From Spirochaetaceae bacterium (GTDB lineage: Bacteria; Spirochaetota; Spirochaetia; DSM-27196; PXBQ01), in the NCBI GenBank assembly GCA_007695285.1, contig REEC01000133.1, positions 1-64,000 of the forward strand: a stretch of DNA of 64,000 bases. The letters are read 5' to 3'. Every line of letters begins with the position of its first letter. Positions within the stretch are counted from its first letter, which is position 1. The translations under genes and the position numbers were made by a program. This document shows positions 1 to 7,573 of the stretch, piece after piece. The notes below the pieces were generated by a model. The model had not been told where the DNA came from and made no database searches. It saw nothing but the letters and a program-made list of their open reading frames with translations.

Positions 1-429
1 GAACTGCCGGTGTACGGTGACGGCAAAAACGTGCGCGACTGGCTGTACGTCGAGGACCACTGCGACGCGATCTACCGGATCATCACGCGCGGCCGCACCG
101 GAGAGACGTACCTCATCGGCGGCGAGAACGAGTGGGAGAACCTGAAGCTGGTCACGACGATCTGCGAGAAGATCGCCGCGCTGAACGCGGAACCCGCCGA
201 GAACTACACGGGCCTGATCCGCTTCGTGAAAGACCGCCCGGGCCACGACCGCCGGTACGCGGTGGACTGCTCAAAAATCAAGAGCGAACTCGGCTGGCGC
301 CCGCGCCACGAGTTCTCCGCGGGCCTCGACGAGACGATCGGCTGGTACCGCGACAACACCGGCTGGATCGACCATATCCGCTCCGGCGCGTACAAAGACT
401 GGATCGCGCAGAACTACACGAATAGGTAG
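1..429 (+). CDS. rfbB: dTDP-glucose 4,6-dehydratase, C-terminal part
   Basis: This is the last 142 residues of an extended short-chain dehydrogenase whose start lies outside the window; the frame is open from base 1. The stretch VYGDGKNVRDWLYVEDHC followed by YLIGGENEW and DRPGHDRRYAVDCSKI is characteristic of RfbB/RmlB, which converts dTDP-glucose to the 4-keto-6-deoxy sugar, the second step of dTDP-L-rhamnose synthesis in the cytoplasm. The protein ends at the length expected for the family. No other rml gene is visible downstream, so the rest of the pathway must lie to the left or elsewhere. Confidence 0.93.
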   Translation, partial: ELPVYGDGKNVRDWLYVEDHCDAIYRIITRGRTGETYLIGGENEWENLKLVTTICEKIAALNAEPAENYTGLIRFVKDRPGHDRRYAVDCSKIKSELGWRPRHEFSAGLDETIGWYRDNTGWIDHIRSGAYKDWIAQNYTNR

Positions 430-448
430 GCGGCGGCAGCCGCCTACC
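425..448. terminator. Bidirectional hairpin overlapping two stop codons
   Basis: A perfect 10-bp stem (425-434 with 439-448) closes a 4-base loop between two convergent genes. The left arm contains the rfbB stop codon and the right arm contains the stop codon of the DapA-like gene. There is no long T-run on either side, so its strength as an intrinsic terminator is uncertain. Confidence 0.6.
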
Positions 449-1334
449 CGAGAACGCCCATCTCGTCGAGCACCGCGCGCAGTTGTGCGCGCTCGGCGTC
501 GCTCATGCGTCCGACCGGGCTCATACACGGGCCGGCTTCGATGCCCTGCATCTGTAGCGCCTCTTTGATCACCGCCGGGAACGTGCCGAGCGTGAACGCG
601 AGCCGGAGCGGCGCGAGGCGGAACTGCGCGTTGAGAGATCCCGCGATATCACCCGCGACGTACAGATCGTAGATGTCCGCGACGAGCCGCGGAGCGACGT
701 TCGCGCACGCGGCGATCGCGCCGCTGCCTCCGTAGCAGAGGCACGCGTGGATCAATGTGTCGCGCCCCGCGAGCACGCCGAAACCCGTACCCCGGGTGCG
801 CCGGATGTACTCGGCGGTCAGCGTGAAGTCGCCGCTCGAGTCCTTGATGCCGACGATGTTCTCGACCTCCGCGAGCTCGGCGACGGTGTCCGGCGTGATC
901 GTCACGCCGGTCTTCGGCACGTTGTTGTACAGAACGACCGGCAAACTCGTCTCGGCGGCGATCCGCCGATAGTGCTCGGCGAGCTCGGTTTGGCTCGGAC
1001 TGATGAACATCGGCGTCAGCACCGAGAGCGCGTCGGCCCCGGCTTTCTCGGCGATGCGGACGAGCCTGATGCAGTCCCGCGTCGTGATGCCGGTCGTGCC
1101 CGCGTAGACCGGGACGCGGCCCGCGGTTTCATCGACCGTGATCTCGAACACCTCGCGCACCTCGTCTTCTGTGAGCCCGTAAAACTCGCCGGTCGTGCCG
1201 ACCGCGAAGATCGCGTGCACGCCACCGGCGATCAGATGGTTGATCAGCGCGCGCAGCGCGGTCTCGTTGACCGTTTCATCGGCCGTGAGCGGCGTGATCA
1301 TCGCGGGGATGATCCCTTTGGGTTCGAAAGTCAT
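444..1334 (-). CDS. Dihydrodipicolinate synthase family aldolase
   Basis: A full-length (296 aa) class I aldolase of the DapA/NanA superfamily, a cytoplasmic TIM barrel that forms or cleaves pyruvate adducts through a Schiff base. The family marks are visible: VGTTGEFYGLT near residue 45, the catalytic Tyr136 in VVLYNNVP and the Schiff-base Lys164 in GIKDSSG. The start follows a strong GGAGG site. It stands alone rather than with lysine or sialic-acid genes, so it could be DapA itself or a sugar-acid aldolase such as a keto-deoxy-gluconate or N-acetylneuraminate lyase. The family is certain, the substrate is not. Confidence 0.85.
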   Translation of the reverse strand: MTFEPKGIIPAMITPLTADETVNETALRALINHLIAGGVHAIFAVGTTGEFYGLTEDEVREVFEITVDETAGRVPVYAGTTGITTRDCIRLVRIAEKAGADALSVLTPMFISPSQTELAEHYRRIAAETSLPVVLYNNVPKTGVTITPDTVAELAEVENIVGIKDSSGDFTLTAEYIRRTRGTGFGVLAGRDTLIHACLCYGGSGAIAACANVAPRLVADIYDLYVAGDIAGSLNAQFRLAPLRLAFTLGTFPAVIKEALQMQGIEAGPCMSPVGRMSDAERAQLRAVLDEMGVLG

Positions 1335-1358
1335 CGGTGTCCTCCTTCCGGGTACGCG

Positions 1359-1386
1359 AGCGTATCACGATTCGTGGGTGGTGCAA
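1359..1386 (-). promoter_or_regulatory. Promoter of the DapA-like gene
   Basis: Read on the minus strand, TTGCAC (1386-1381) is followed after 16 bases by TACGCT (1364-1359). The start codon lies 24 bases further on, behind a GGAGG site, so this transcript has a short normal leader. The rest of 1387-1500 shows no gene. Confidence 0.5.
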
Positions 1387-1507
1387 AACTACCAGGCAGG
1401 ACAAAGCAATTACCGAGCGCGACAGTCGGCCCAATGGCCGGATCATCGTCGGACGGACGCCTGCGCATGGCGTCTTTATTTACAAGGTTCGTAACAGTCC
1501 CCGATAA

Positions 1508-1537
1508 TTGACGAAAGTATCTACACGTGTATATACT
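1508..1537 (+). promoter_or_regulatory. vapBC promoter with overlapping palindromic operator
   Basis: TTGACG (1508-1513) and TATACT (1532-1537) are separated by 18 bases. A near-perfect 22-bp palindrome (1516-1537, 20 of 22 positions symmetric, core TACACGTGTA) covers the spacer and the -10 box. VapB proteins usually repress their own operon by binding such palindromes, so this is the likely operator. Confidence 0.65.
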
Positions 1538-1557
1538 ATTCTTACGAGGTGACCGGA

Positions 1558-1788
1558 ATGCGGACAGCAAAAGTCTTCATAAGCGGAAATAGTCAGGCAG
1601 TCCGTCTGCCGAAAGAATACCAGGTAGACGACAAAGAGTTGTTCGTTCAAAAAATCGGCAACACGATCGTTTTGTTTTCGAAGGAAAACCCTTGGGAAGC
1701 ATTCGAACGCAGTTTGGGCGGGTTTTCCGATGACTTTATGGCTGACGGAAGAAATCAGCCGCCGATTCAGGATAGAGAAAGCCTCTGA
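1558..1788 (+). CDS. vapB: VapB-type antitoxin
   Basis: A 76-residue protein whose first 45 residues match the AbrB/MazE-like swapped-hairpin DNA-binding fold of VapB antitoxins (MRTAKVFISGNSQAVRLPKEY), followed by a charged tail that would wrap around the toxin. I chose ATG 1558 over GTG 1549 because a GAGG motif (1546-1549) sits at correct spacing for it. The stop codon overlaps the start of vapC by one base, the usual coupling for this pair. It neutralises the VapC nuclease and probably binds the palindrome upstream. Confidence 0.9.
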   Translation: MRTAKVFISGNSQAVRLPKEYQVDDKELFVQKIGNTIVLFSKENPWEAFERSLGGFSDDFMADGRNQPPIQDRESL

Positions 1789-2183
1789 TGTATCTGCTCG
1801 ATACAAACATTTGCATTTATGTCATAAACAAATCTCCGGCAAATGTTGTCGCAAAAATCAAGACTTTCAAGCCGTCGCAAATCAAACTGTCTTCGATATC
1901 GCTCGGCGAGTTGGAGTGCGGGGTTTATAAGAGTCGAAGCAAAGAGAAAAATAAAGCGGCTCTAATCGAGTTCGTGTCCGGGTTCGATATTGTCGTTTTT
2001 GACGATCGGGATGCCGAAGTTTTTGGAGTACTGCGAGTCGACCTCGAAGCCCGAGGATTGGTGATCGGACCGTACGACATGCAGATCGCGGCGCAGGCCA
2101 TAACGCGGGACCTGACTCTTGTGACAAACAACACGAACGAGTTTGGGCGAATCAGAAACCTGAGGCTGGAAAACTGGGCCTGA
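1788..2183 (+). CDS. vapC: VapC-type PIN-domain ribonuclease toxin
   Basis: A 131-residue PIN-domain protein, the expected VapC length. The acidic metal-binding residues of the family are in place: Asp5 in MYLLDTN, Glu41 in LGELECG and Asp97 in GPYDMQIAA, with the NNTNEF signature near residue 114. VapC toxins are Mg2+-dependent endoribonucleases that cut tRNA or rRNA and stop translation until VapB is resynthesised. It is co-translated with vapB. Base composition in this pair is visibly more AT-rich than in the flanking genes, which suggests acquisition by transfer. Confidence 0.92.
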   Translation: MYLLDTNICIYVINKSPANVVAKIKTFKPSQIKLSSISLGELECGVYKSRSKEKNKAALIEFVSGFDIVVFDDRDAEVFGVLRVDLEARGLVIGPYDMQIAAQAITRDLTLVTNNTNEFGRIRNLRLENWA

Positions 2184-2208
2184 GAGTCGGCAGACAGTAT
2201 CGCGATCG

Positions 2209-2237
2209 TTGATAGAATCGAGCGGTATCGATACTAT
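2209..2237 (+). promoter_or_regulatory. Promoter giving a probably leaderless LOG mRNA
   Basis: TTGATA (2209-2214), a 17-base spacer and TACTAT (2232-2237). The ATG of the next gene starts 8 bases after the -10 box, where the transcript would begin, and no Shine-Dalgarno motif is present. Confidence 0.65.
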
Positions 2238-2245
2238 CTCATCAT

Positions 2246-3028
2246 ATGGACGAGAAAAAAAACCTGAAACACACGGACTCGCCGTCCGTGACCGAAGATC
2301 AAAGGCTGCTCGCGAAGCCGACGCGGGAACAAGCGTCGTTCACCGATTCGGACCCGTGGCGCGTGTTCCGGATCCAGGGTGAGTTTGTCGAGGGTTTTGA
2401 CCGTCTCGCGACACTCGGGCCCGCCGTGACGCTGTTCGGTTCGGCGCGCACGCACGAGGACCACGCGTGGTACCGGGCTACGGTCGAGACCGCGCGGCTG
2501 CTCGCGGAGTCGGGACTCGCGGTGATCACGGGAGGTGGCCCGGGAATCATGGAGGCCGGCAACCGAGGGGCCAAGGAAGCCGGAGGGCTCTCGGTCGGGC
2601 TCGGGATCGAGCTCCCGTTTGAACAGGGCGTCAATCCGTACGTCGATATCGCGGTGAACTTCCGGTACTTCTTCGTGCGCAAGACGATGCTCGTGAAGTA
2701 CGCGCAGGCGTTCGTGATCTTCCCGGGTGGGTTCGGTACGCTCGACGAGCTGTTTGAGTCGATGACGTTGATCCAGACCGGCAAGATCTCGCGCTTCCCG
2801 ATCGTTCTGTTCGGCACCGAGTACTGGGGTGGACTTCTCGCGTGGGTCCGCAACACGATGCTCGCGCACGGCAATATCTCGGCCGAAGACCTCGACCTGA
2901 TCACGCTGAGCGACTCCCCGGAGGAAGTACGCGACATCGTCGTCGCCGCGGTCTCGGACGGAAAAAACCTCGACGAACGCGAGGAAGCCGCCCGCCGCGC
3001 GACGCGGAAGGCGTACGAGCAGAGGTAG
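2246..3028 (+). CDS. LOG-family (TIGR00730) nucleotide phosphoribohydrolase
   Basis: A 260-residue Rossmann-fold protein of the family once called lysine decarboxylase-like. The diagnostic motif PGGFGTLDE is present near residue 160, after VITGGGPGIMEAGNRGA near residue 95. Characterised members remove ribose 5-phosphate from nucleoside monophosphates, making free cytokinins in plants; many bacterial members act on AMP or related nucleotides or have no known role. It is transcribed alone and the following gene converges on it. The 40 residues before the fold are polar and likely disordered. The family is firm, the physiological substrate unknown. Confidence 0.85.
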   Translation: MDEKKNLKHTDSPSVTEDQRLLAKPTREQASFTDSDPWRVFRIQGEFVEGFDRLATLGPAVTLFGSARTHEDHAWYRATVETARLLAESGLAVITGGGPGIMEAGNRGAKEAGGLSVGLGIELPFEQGVNPYVDIAVNFRYFFVRKTMLVKYAQAFVIFPGGFGTLDELFESMTLIQTGKISRFPIVLFGTEYWGGLLAWVRNTMLAHGNISAEDLDLITLSDSPEEVRDIVVAAVSDGKNLDEREEAARRATRKAYEQR

Positions 3029-3053
3029 CGCGCGCACGCGATGACCCGAGCCG

Positions 3054-3770
3054 TCACCGCGTTCGGTCGTAGTATCCCCGGAGCCCGGGTTGGGCCGTGT
3101 AGATTGTCTCGGCATCGATCACTTCAAACTCCACTTCACCGTGCCGTGGATCGTCGATGTACAGGTACCCGCCGTCGTACTCGTATGCGAAAACCCCGGT
3201 CTGCCGGCCATCGAGAGACACGGCGACGCGATTCTCATGGAACTCGAATGCCACCCCGGTCGCACGGTTCTCAAACCGACTGCCGACAAGAACGTCGGCT
3301 CCGGTCCGGCTCGAAACCTCGGGCGCCGCGCCGTCAATCGTAGCTCCCGGACCGGGCACGGCCTCGAACAGCATCGCGTACGGCACGCCACCTTCGGACA
3401 GAGAGATCACACACATGACCGCGGAACCGACGCGGATGAACGTGAACTCCATGAAGTCGTCTGCGTCTGCCGCGATCCTCATCCGCCCGTTCTCCGTCGT
3501 ATACGGAAAAGCCTCGCCGCTTAGCGTCACGATCTTTCGTTCAGCGTTGACTTCTAGTACGAAATTCTCATGAAACAGTTCAAAAAATGCTAAAACATCA
3601 CCCTCGACGAGAAACTCATCCAGATCGCCCGAAGAGACGACGGGACTCTCGGTTTCGATCAGACCGGCGAGCGAACGCAAGGCCCATTCGCCGCGCAGAT
3701 CGAGCGCTCCGACGACGGCGGTTGAGACGGCACTGTAAATTAGAACGAACAAAATGATGCGGGTTCTCAT
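3054..3770 (-). CDS. Exported protein of unknown function
   Basis: A 238-residue protein with a clear N-terminal signal peptide (about residues 1-22, ending near VVGALD). I do not recognise the family. The mature part seems to contain two similar segments, each with a beta-rich run ending in an aromatic and Asp/Glu-rich strand. The wording of residues 60-130 (IVTLSGEAFPYTTENGRMRI and a following EFTFIRV) resembles small lipocalin-like or DUF-type exported proteins of spirochaetes, but this is only an impression. Start is preceded by a run of G that can pair with 16S rRNA. It is the last gene of a three-gene co-directional set with the PEGA protein. Confidence 0.7.
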   Translation of the reverse strand: MRTRIILFVLIYSAVSTAVVGALDLRGEWALRSLAGLIETESPVVSSGDLDEFLVEGDVLAFFELFHENFVLEVNAERKIVTLSGEAFPYTTENGRMRIAADADDFMEFTFIRVGSAVMCVISLSEGGVPYAMLFEAVPGPGATIDGAAPEVSSRTGADVLVGSRFENRATGVAFEFHENRVAVSLDGRQTGVFAYEYDGGYLYIDDPRHGEVEFEVIDAETIYTAQPGLRGYYDRTR

Positions 3771-3791
3771 GTCTGCCCCCTAAACGACGAA

Positions 3792-3815
3792 ACCCGACGG
3801 CGCGGGCCGTCGGGT
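3792..3815 (-). terminator. Hairpin after the PEGA gene
   Basis: A 9-bp perfect stem (3792-3800 with 3807-3815) around a 6-base GC loop, followed on the minus strand by TTTCG. It lies between the PEGA gene stop and the start of the next exported protein, so it may end or attenuate that transcript. Confidence 0.6.
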
Positions 3816-3842
3816 CGAAAACCGGTAATCTAAGAACGTCGC

Positions 3843-4841
3843 TTACTGCTCGCGGACGTTCAAGCTGAAAGACGGGTCGATCGTGTACGTCCGCAGCGGA
3901 TGAAACACGAAGTCGGTCTCGAACACGAACGCACCCGACACGATTCGCACGCGGCGGCGGCCCGGCCGGATCTGGAGCTCGAAGCCTTGCCGCGGAGGAG
4001 ATCCGGTCTGGATCCGATTAGGATTGTTGATCCGGTCTCCGTCGATGTACACTTCGATCTGACCCAACGGATCGTTCAGGCCGGGCGCGAACATACTGCT
4101 CGGGAACAAGAGGCTCACCCCGGACATCGCCTGCCGCAGGTTCGCCGTAACGACCTGGTTGGAGTTCAGGTTCACCGTGGTGCTGAAGTCCTCATACCCT
4201 TCGGCCGCGACGCGCACATTGTACGTTCCTTGCGGCATCGACCCCGCGTACGACCCGGTCCCCATCTGATCGCCGTCGACGTAGATCGTCGCGGTCCGGA
4301 CGTTCGTGTTCACGCGAAGGTTGAACGTCACCTGCTGCAGGTTCGCCGTGACGGTCTGGTTCGAGTTCAGATTCACGGTCGTCGTGAAGTCCGAGTACCC
4401 CTGCGCGGTCACGCGAATATTATACGTGCCCGCCGCCAAACTCTCCTGATGCGTCCCGGTCCCTTTGCGCTGGTTGTTCACAAAGATCTCGGCTTCCCGC
4501 ACGTTCGAGTTCACGCGCAGGGTATACGCGGATGACTGCAGGCTTGCCGTAACGGTCTGATTCGAGGTCAAGTTCACGGTCGTCCGAAAGTCCTGGTAGC
4601 CTTGCGCGCGAACGACGATCGTGTACGTCCCCTCGGTGAGCGAGACCGTATGCGGATACCGCGTAACCCGCTGCTGCTCGTCGTTTATCAGTAGCGTCGC
4701 ATTCGCGACGTTAGAGCGCACGGTCAGGTTATACGACGCGGGAGTGGTGGCCCGCGCCCGCCCGCCTGCAGCACTTTGCGCGACGAGATTACCCGCAACG
4801 AGAGCAAGAACTATCAACAACGTCACAATTTTTTTCGTCAT
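3843..4841 (-). CDS. Exported PEGA-repeat protein
   Basis: A 332-residue protein with a signal peptide (residues 1-21, cleaved near LVAQSA) and three tandem repeats of about 66 residues (roughly 37-102, 104-168, 170-235). Each contains an NVRxAxIYV-like strand and ends with GYxDFxTTVNLNSNQxVTA, the pattern of PEGA domains, which are common in surface proteins of spirochaetes and relatives. A fourth, diverged segment (245-330) includes a G-R-R-R-V-R run. A GGAGG site fixes the start. PEGA domains are thought to act in cell-surface attachment or protein contacts; no enzyme activity is expected. Confidence 0.85.
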   Translation of the reverse strand: MTKKIVTLLIVLALVAGNLVAQSAAGGRARATTPASYNLTVRSNVANATLLINDEQQRVTRYPHTVSLTEGTYTIVVRAQGYQDFRTTVNLTSNQTVTASLQSSAYTLRVNSNVREAEIFVNNQRKGTGTHQESLAAGTYNIRVTAQGYSDFTTTVNLNSNQTVTANLQQVTFNLRVNTNVRTATIYVDGDQMGTGSYAGSMPQGTYNVRVAAEGYEDFSTTVNLNSNQVVTANLRQAMSGVSLLFPSSMFAPGLNDPLGQIEVYIDGDRINNPNRIQTGSPPRQGFELQIRPGRRRVRIVSGAFVFETDFVFHPLRTYTIDPSFSLNVREQ

Positions 4842-4866
4842 ACTTCCTCCAATTATACCCTACGTC

Positions 4867-6051
4867 TCAGCGTACTCGGCCGCCGAATGATCCGACAACT
4901 TCGAATTGTGCCTCTGCTTCTCCGGTTGAGAGAATACGATTGGGACTCGTCTGCCGTACATTAGAGAGGACCTGGAACCACTCCTCGTTGTCACCGCCGT
5001 CAACAATACGGCGCATGAAGTTCACGCGGACCATAGACGCTGTCTTGACAGTCGTATACGTCGGAATAGAGAAACGGCCAATCTGTTCGTCAGCAAAAAA
5101 TGCGTATACAACAGGATTTGCCACTTTCCCGGTGCCGTCTTTCGTCGCAAGGAACGCGTCTTCCTCGGCAGCACTCCCAGCCAAGTCGTCCGGGAATTGG
5201 GAGCTCCACGCGTTCAGATAGTACTCACCGGTGCCGAGCCATACGTAGTCGCCAACCGGCAATGTGCTATTGTCGCCGGCCGTCACGCCCAACGATGCGG
5301 GCGCGTCATCGAAACTACCCCAAAGATCGTCGGGTACTCCCAGAACTCGTATCGTCTCGGGCCCGCCTTTGATCTGCGAAGGCGCTCCAACGTTGTCAAC
5401 ATCGAGAACGACCGCATCCGTCCCAAGAAGTAAGCCCGCTTTCCTGTTATCCCAGTACACCTCGTGTCGGGCGTTTTCGTCGCGGGGGAAGAAACCGGCC
5501 GGTACGAGGTCCTGGGTCTCAAACCAGGTGTCCATGAGCGGTGCTTGTCCGGTTTCCGCGGCCCCGTAATCCGGGAACGTGAAATGCGCATCCACATCCG
5601 CGAAGCTTTCATCCCAGAAAACGATGAATCGCAGCGTGTACGGATCGTCGCCGTCAGGGTCTGGATCGTACGTAAACCCACCAATCTGCGGCAAGACTTG
5701 ATCCGAGCCGGAGACTTCGACGATCTGGCGCACAAAAACGTAACCCGAACGGGTGGCGGTCAACTCATAGGTGCCGAACTCGACGTTTGAGAAATTATAA
5801 CGTTTTTGTGTCGAGTTGTACGTTGCGGTATGCGTCGTTGCGTCGTACTTGTATTCACCGGCCGTAGCAGACGAAGTCAACGTGAGACGCACCGTTGCTC
5901 CGTCTATCGGTTGTGCGTTTGCTACGTTGATTACCTGCACCGACGGATTGACCTGCGGGCGTAGGGTCAGCGTAATCTCACACCCCGCGGCTACCAATAC
6001 GAGCGCGGCGAGCGCGCCCGTCACTAACAGAGCGAATCTCTTGTTTTTCAT
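4867..6051 (-). CDS. Lipoprotein with carboxypeptidase-regulatory-like domain
   Basis: A 394-residue lipoprotein. I start it at the ATG at 6051 because a GGAGG motif precedes it and the signal peptide then begins normally, with lipobox LVAAGC putting the lipid-bearing Cys near residue 22. Residues 30-120 look like a CarboxypepD_reg/Cna-B-like beta sandwich (IDGATVRLTLTSS, then FGTYELTATRSGYVFVRQ). Residues 135-270 contain FWDESFADVDAHFTFP, reminiscent of the YfaP/DUF2135 type of domain. It lies upstream of the PEGA gene on the same strand with 25 bases between them, so the two may share a transcript and a role at the cell surface. Confidence 0.75.
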   Translation of the reverse strand: MKNKRFALLVTGALAALVLVAAGCEITLTLRPQVNPSVQVINVANAQPIDGATVRLTLTSSATAGEYKYDATTHTATYNSTQKRYNFSNVEFGTYELTATRSGYVFVRQIVEVSGSDQVLPQIGGFTYDPDPDGDDPYTLRFIVFWDESFADVDAHFTFPDYGAAETGQAPLMDTWFETQDLVPAGFFPRDENARHEVYWDNRKAGLLLGTDAVVLDVDNVGAPSQIKGGPETIRVLGVPDDLWGSFDDAPASLGVTAGDNSTLPVGDYVWLGTGEYYLNAWSSQFPDDLAGSAAEEDAFLATKDGTGKVANPVVYAFFADEQIGRFSIPTYTTVKTASMVRVNFMRRIVDGGDNEEWFQVLSNVRQTSPNRILSTGEAEAQFEVVGSFGGRVR

Positions 6052-6186
6052 GTATTTTCCTCCAGAATCTAACAATGTGCGGATCGTAGGTATAACACCT
6101 TCGCACCGCCTTAGTATACACCTCCTTGGAGATTTTTCCATAGAAAACCGAAACTCGGGTGAAAAACTGCGGTGGCTGCGCGGCGC

Positions 6187-6214
6187 TTGATTTCCTTACA
6201 GATTGTGTTAGGTT
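6187..6214 (+). promoter_or_regulatory. Candidate promoter of the barrel-like gene
   Basis: TTGATT (6187-6192), 16 bases, then TAGGTT (6209-6214). The start codon at 6247 has a good AGGAGG ribosome-binding site. The region 6052-6186 shows no gene. Confidence 0.4.
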
Positions 6215-6246
6215 TAAAAAAGACACCAACACGATAGGAGGACTTT

Positions 6247-6819
6247 ATGAGGAAAAATCGACTCGTCGCCTTTTGTGTACCACTCCTGCTGTTTTTCTCG
6301 TCGGTGCTCGTCGCACAAGACGCGCGTTCCGGGTTTTCTATCACGCCGTCGATCGCGTCGGCAACGACGACGTACCTCGCACCCGGTGTCACCGCGGTGT
6401 ATCAGCCGGGCGTATTCGGGATCGGCGCGGGGAGCACCGCGTATCTCGGGATTCAGTACCGTGACTCGTATATCTCGGCGTTCGGCCGAGGGAAGATCGG
6501 ATGGTTCTACCTCGACGGCGGGATCGTTGCGGAGCTCAGCGCTCCCCGAGAGGTCGAGGGAAAAGTCGCGATCGCGCTCTCCGAATCGGAGTTGGCGGTC
6601 TCGCCGCTCATTTCGTTCGGGATAACCCCACGGATCGCGACGGTCGGAGGTCGCGAACTCTGACTCGATATCGGCCTTGCCGGTTTTGTCTCGGCGATCT
6701 ACATCGACGAGCCCGATGACCTCGGCCAGGCGATCGGCCTCGCACTCGCCGGCCCGTTATTGCTCGTGGCCAACATCCCGAAGCTCACCGTCGGGGTGAC
6801 GTACACGTTTAACTTGTAG
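6247..6819 (+). pseudogene. Exported beta-barrel-like protein interrupted by in-frame TGA
   Basis: The frame opens with an AGGAGG site and a clean signal peptide (about 1-24, ending FSSVLVAQDA). It runs 138 residues to a TGA at 6661-6663. The same frame then continues without a stop for 51 codons to TAG at 6817-6819, and these codons encode a plausible end of an outer-membrane barrel: alternating strands and a final TVGVTYTFNL. The full product would be about 190 residues. A single GGA-to-TGA change would explain the break. It may be a recent nonsense mutation or a sequencing error. Family not recognised beyond the barrel-like look. Confidence 0.7.
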
Positions 6820-6880
6820 ACCGCACCCCGGGTCGGTGTTTTCTCAAAGTTTGGGCGATTCCGGCCCGGGGTTTTCGCGT
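6784..6880 (+). repeat. Copy 1 of a 97-base repeat (gene end plus terminator)
   Basis: These 97 bases align without gaps to 7538-7634, with 75 identical positions by hand count. The unit covers the last codons of the barrel-like gene, its stop codon and the terminator hairpin. Confidence 0.8.
6825..6877 (+). terminator. Intrinsic terminator of the barrel-like gene
   Basis: A 12-bp stem with one G-U pair (6825-6836 with 6861-6872), a 24-base loop and a short T-run. The following region to 6995 shows no gene. Confidence 0.7.
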
Positions 6881-6995
6881 CGCACACGGCGTTTTGCTCC
6901 CAACCGATTTTCACAGGCTTTTTTTACTCGAATCGAAAAAGTTCCTTCCGACGTTCGACGAGGGTTTCGGTTACGTCGTGCCCAGAAAAAGTCAT

Positions 6996-7027
6996 TTGAC
7001 ACCCCTTGAAGGTATAAGTACTATACC
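6996..7027 (+). promoter_or_regulatory. brnTA promoter with palindromic operator
   Basis: TTGACA (6996-7001), 17 bases, TACTAT (7019-7024) is a near-consensus promoter. The inverted repeat GGTATA (7011-7016) and TATACC (7022-7027) straddles the -10 box and is a natural site for autorepression by BrnA. The GTG start of brnT is 6 bases beyond the -10 box with no ribosome-binding site, so the mRNA is probably leaderless. Confidence 0.7.
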
Positions 7028-7030
7028 ATA

Positions 7031-7306
7031 GTGGACTTTGAGTTCGATCCGAAAAAGAGCGCGATCAACGCCGAAAAACACGGCATCGATTTTGATGCTG
7101 CTCAGTTTTTGTGGGCCGATCCGAACAGGGTTGAGTTCATTGCTCGCTTCGAGGATGAGGAAAGGCATGGCTTGGTCGCAAGCCACGATCGGAAACATTG
7201 GTGTGCGATTTTCACGCTTCGAGGCGAGAAGGTCCGGATCATTTCGGTGCGGAGGGCGAGAACATATGAAGAGGAACTCTACAATGACAGCCGAGCAATT
7301 CGATGA
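7031..7306 (+). CDS. brnT: BrnT-family ribonuclease toxin
   Basis: A 91-residue protein of the BrnT (DUF497) family, a small RelE-like ribonuclease. Family features are visible: FEFDPKKSAINAEKHGIDF at the start, FEDEERHGLVASHDRKHW in the middle and VRIISVRRARTYEEELY near the end. The start is GTG at the expected transcription start. Its 3' end overlaps brnA by 23 bases. BrnT cuts RNA and arrests growth; BrnA binds and inhibits it. Confidence 0.9.
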   Translation: MDFEFDPKKSAINAEKHGIDFDAAQFLWADPNRVEFIARFEDEERHGLVASHDRKHWCAIFTLRGEKVRIISVRRARTYEEELYNDSRAIR

Positions 7307-7529
7307 GCTTTTTGATCGCGGCGAAGACATTTCTCCGTTCGTGGACAGCTCCACGATCAAACGCCCCGGTCTTGAGGCTCGTCGCGTGAATGTTGATTTT
7401 CCTGAATGGATAATCCGGAGCCTGGACCAAGAGTCAAAAATGATCGGAGTGAGCCGCCAATCACTCATCAAGCTTTGGATATCGGAAAGGCTTCAGGAAG
7501 AACGCCGCGCGAGGTCGAAGGCCAGGTAG
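7284..7529 (+). CDS. brnA: BrnA-family antitoxin
   Basis: An 81-residue CopG/ribbon-helix-helix type protein; residues 38-75 (VNVDFPEWIIRSLDQESK, then IGVSRQSLIKLWISERL) give the BrnA DNA-binding fold. I chose ATG 7284 because AGAGGA precedes it; ATG 7266 is an alternative. It neutralises BrnT and probably represses the promoter at 6996-7027. The last nine codons run into the 5' edge of a barrel-gene remnant (7511-7573) in another frame, so the C-terminal tail may have been created by insertion of the cassette at that point. Confidence 0.85.
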   Translation: MTAEQFDELFDRGEDISPFVDSSTIKRPGLEARRVNVDFPEWIIRSLDQESKMIGVSRQSLIKLWISERLQEERRARSKAR

Positions 7530-7573
7530 CGGTCGCGCTCACGGTCGGCGTGACGTACACCTTCGATATGTGA
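7511..7573 (+). pseudogene. Remnant of a second barrel-like gene
   Basis: Read in frame from 7511, this stretch encodes EVEGQVAVAL joined directly to TVGVTYTFDM and a stop. Both halves match the neighbour at 6247-6819 (EVEGKVAIAL near 6550 and TVGVTYTFNL at its end) with the middle part missing. It looks like the tail of a tandem paralogue that lost most of its length when the brnTA cassette arrived. Confidence 0.65.

Noticed and set aside
6661..6663. Possible selenocysteine or other recoding at the in-frame TGA
   Set aside because: The protein looks like a barrel-type envelope protein without a redox site, and I see no clear hairpin of the SECIS kind just after the codon. A nonsense mutation or sequencing error is simpler.
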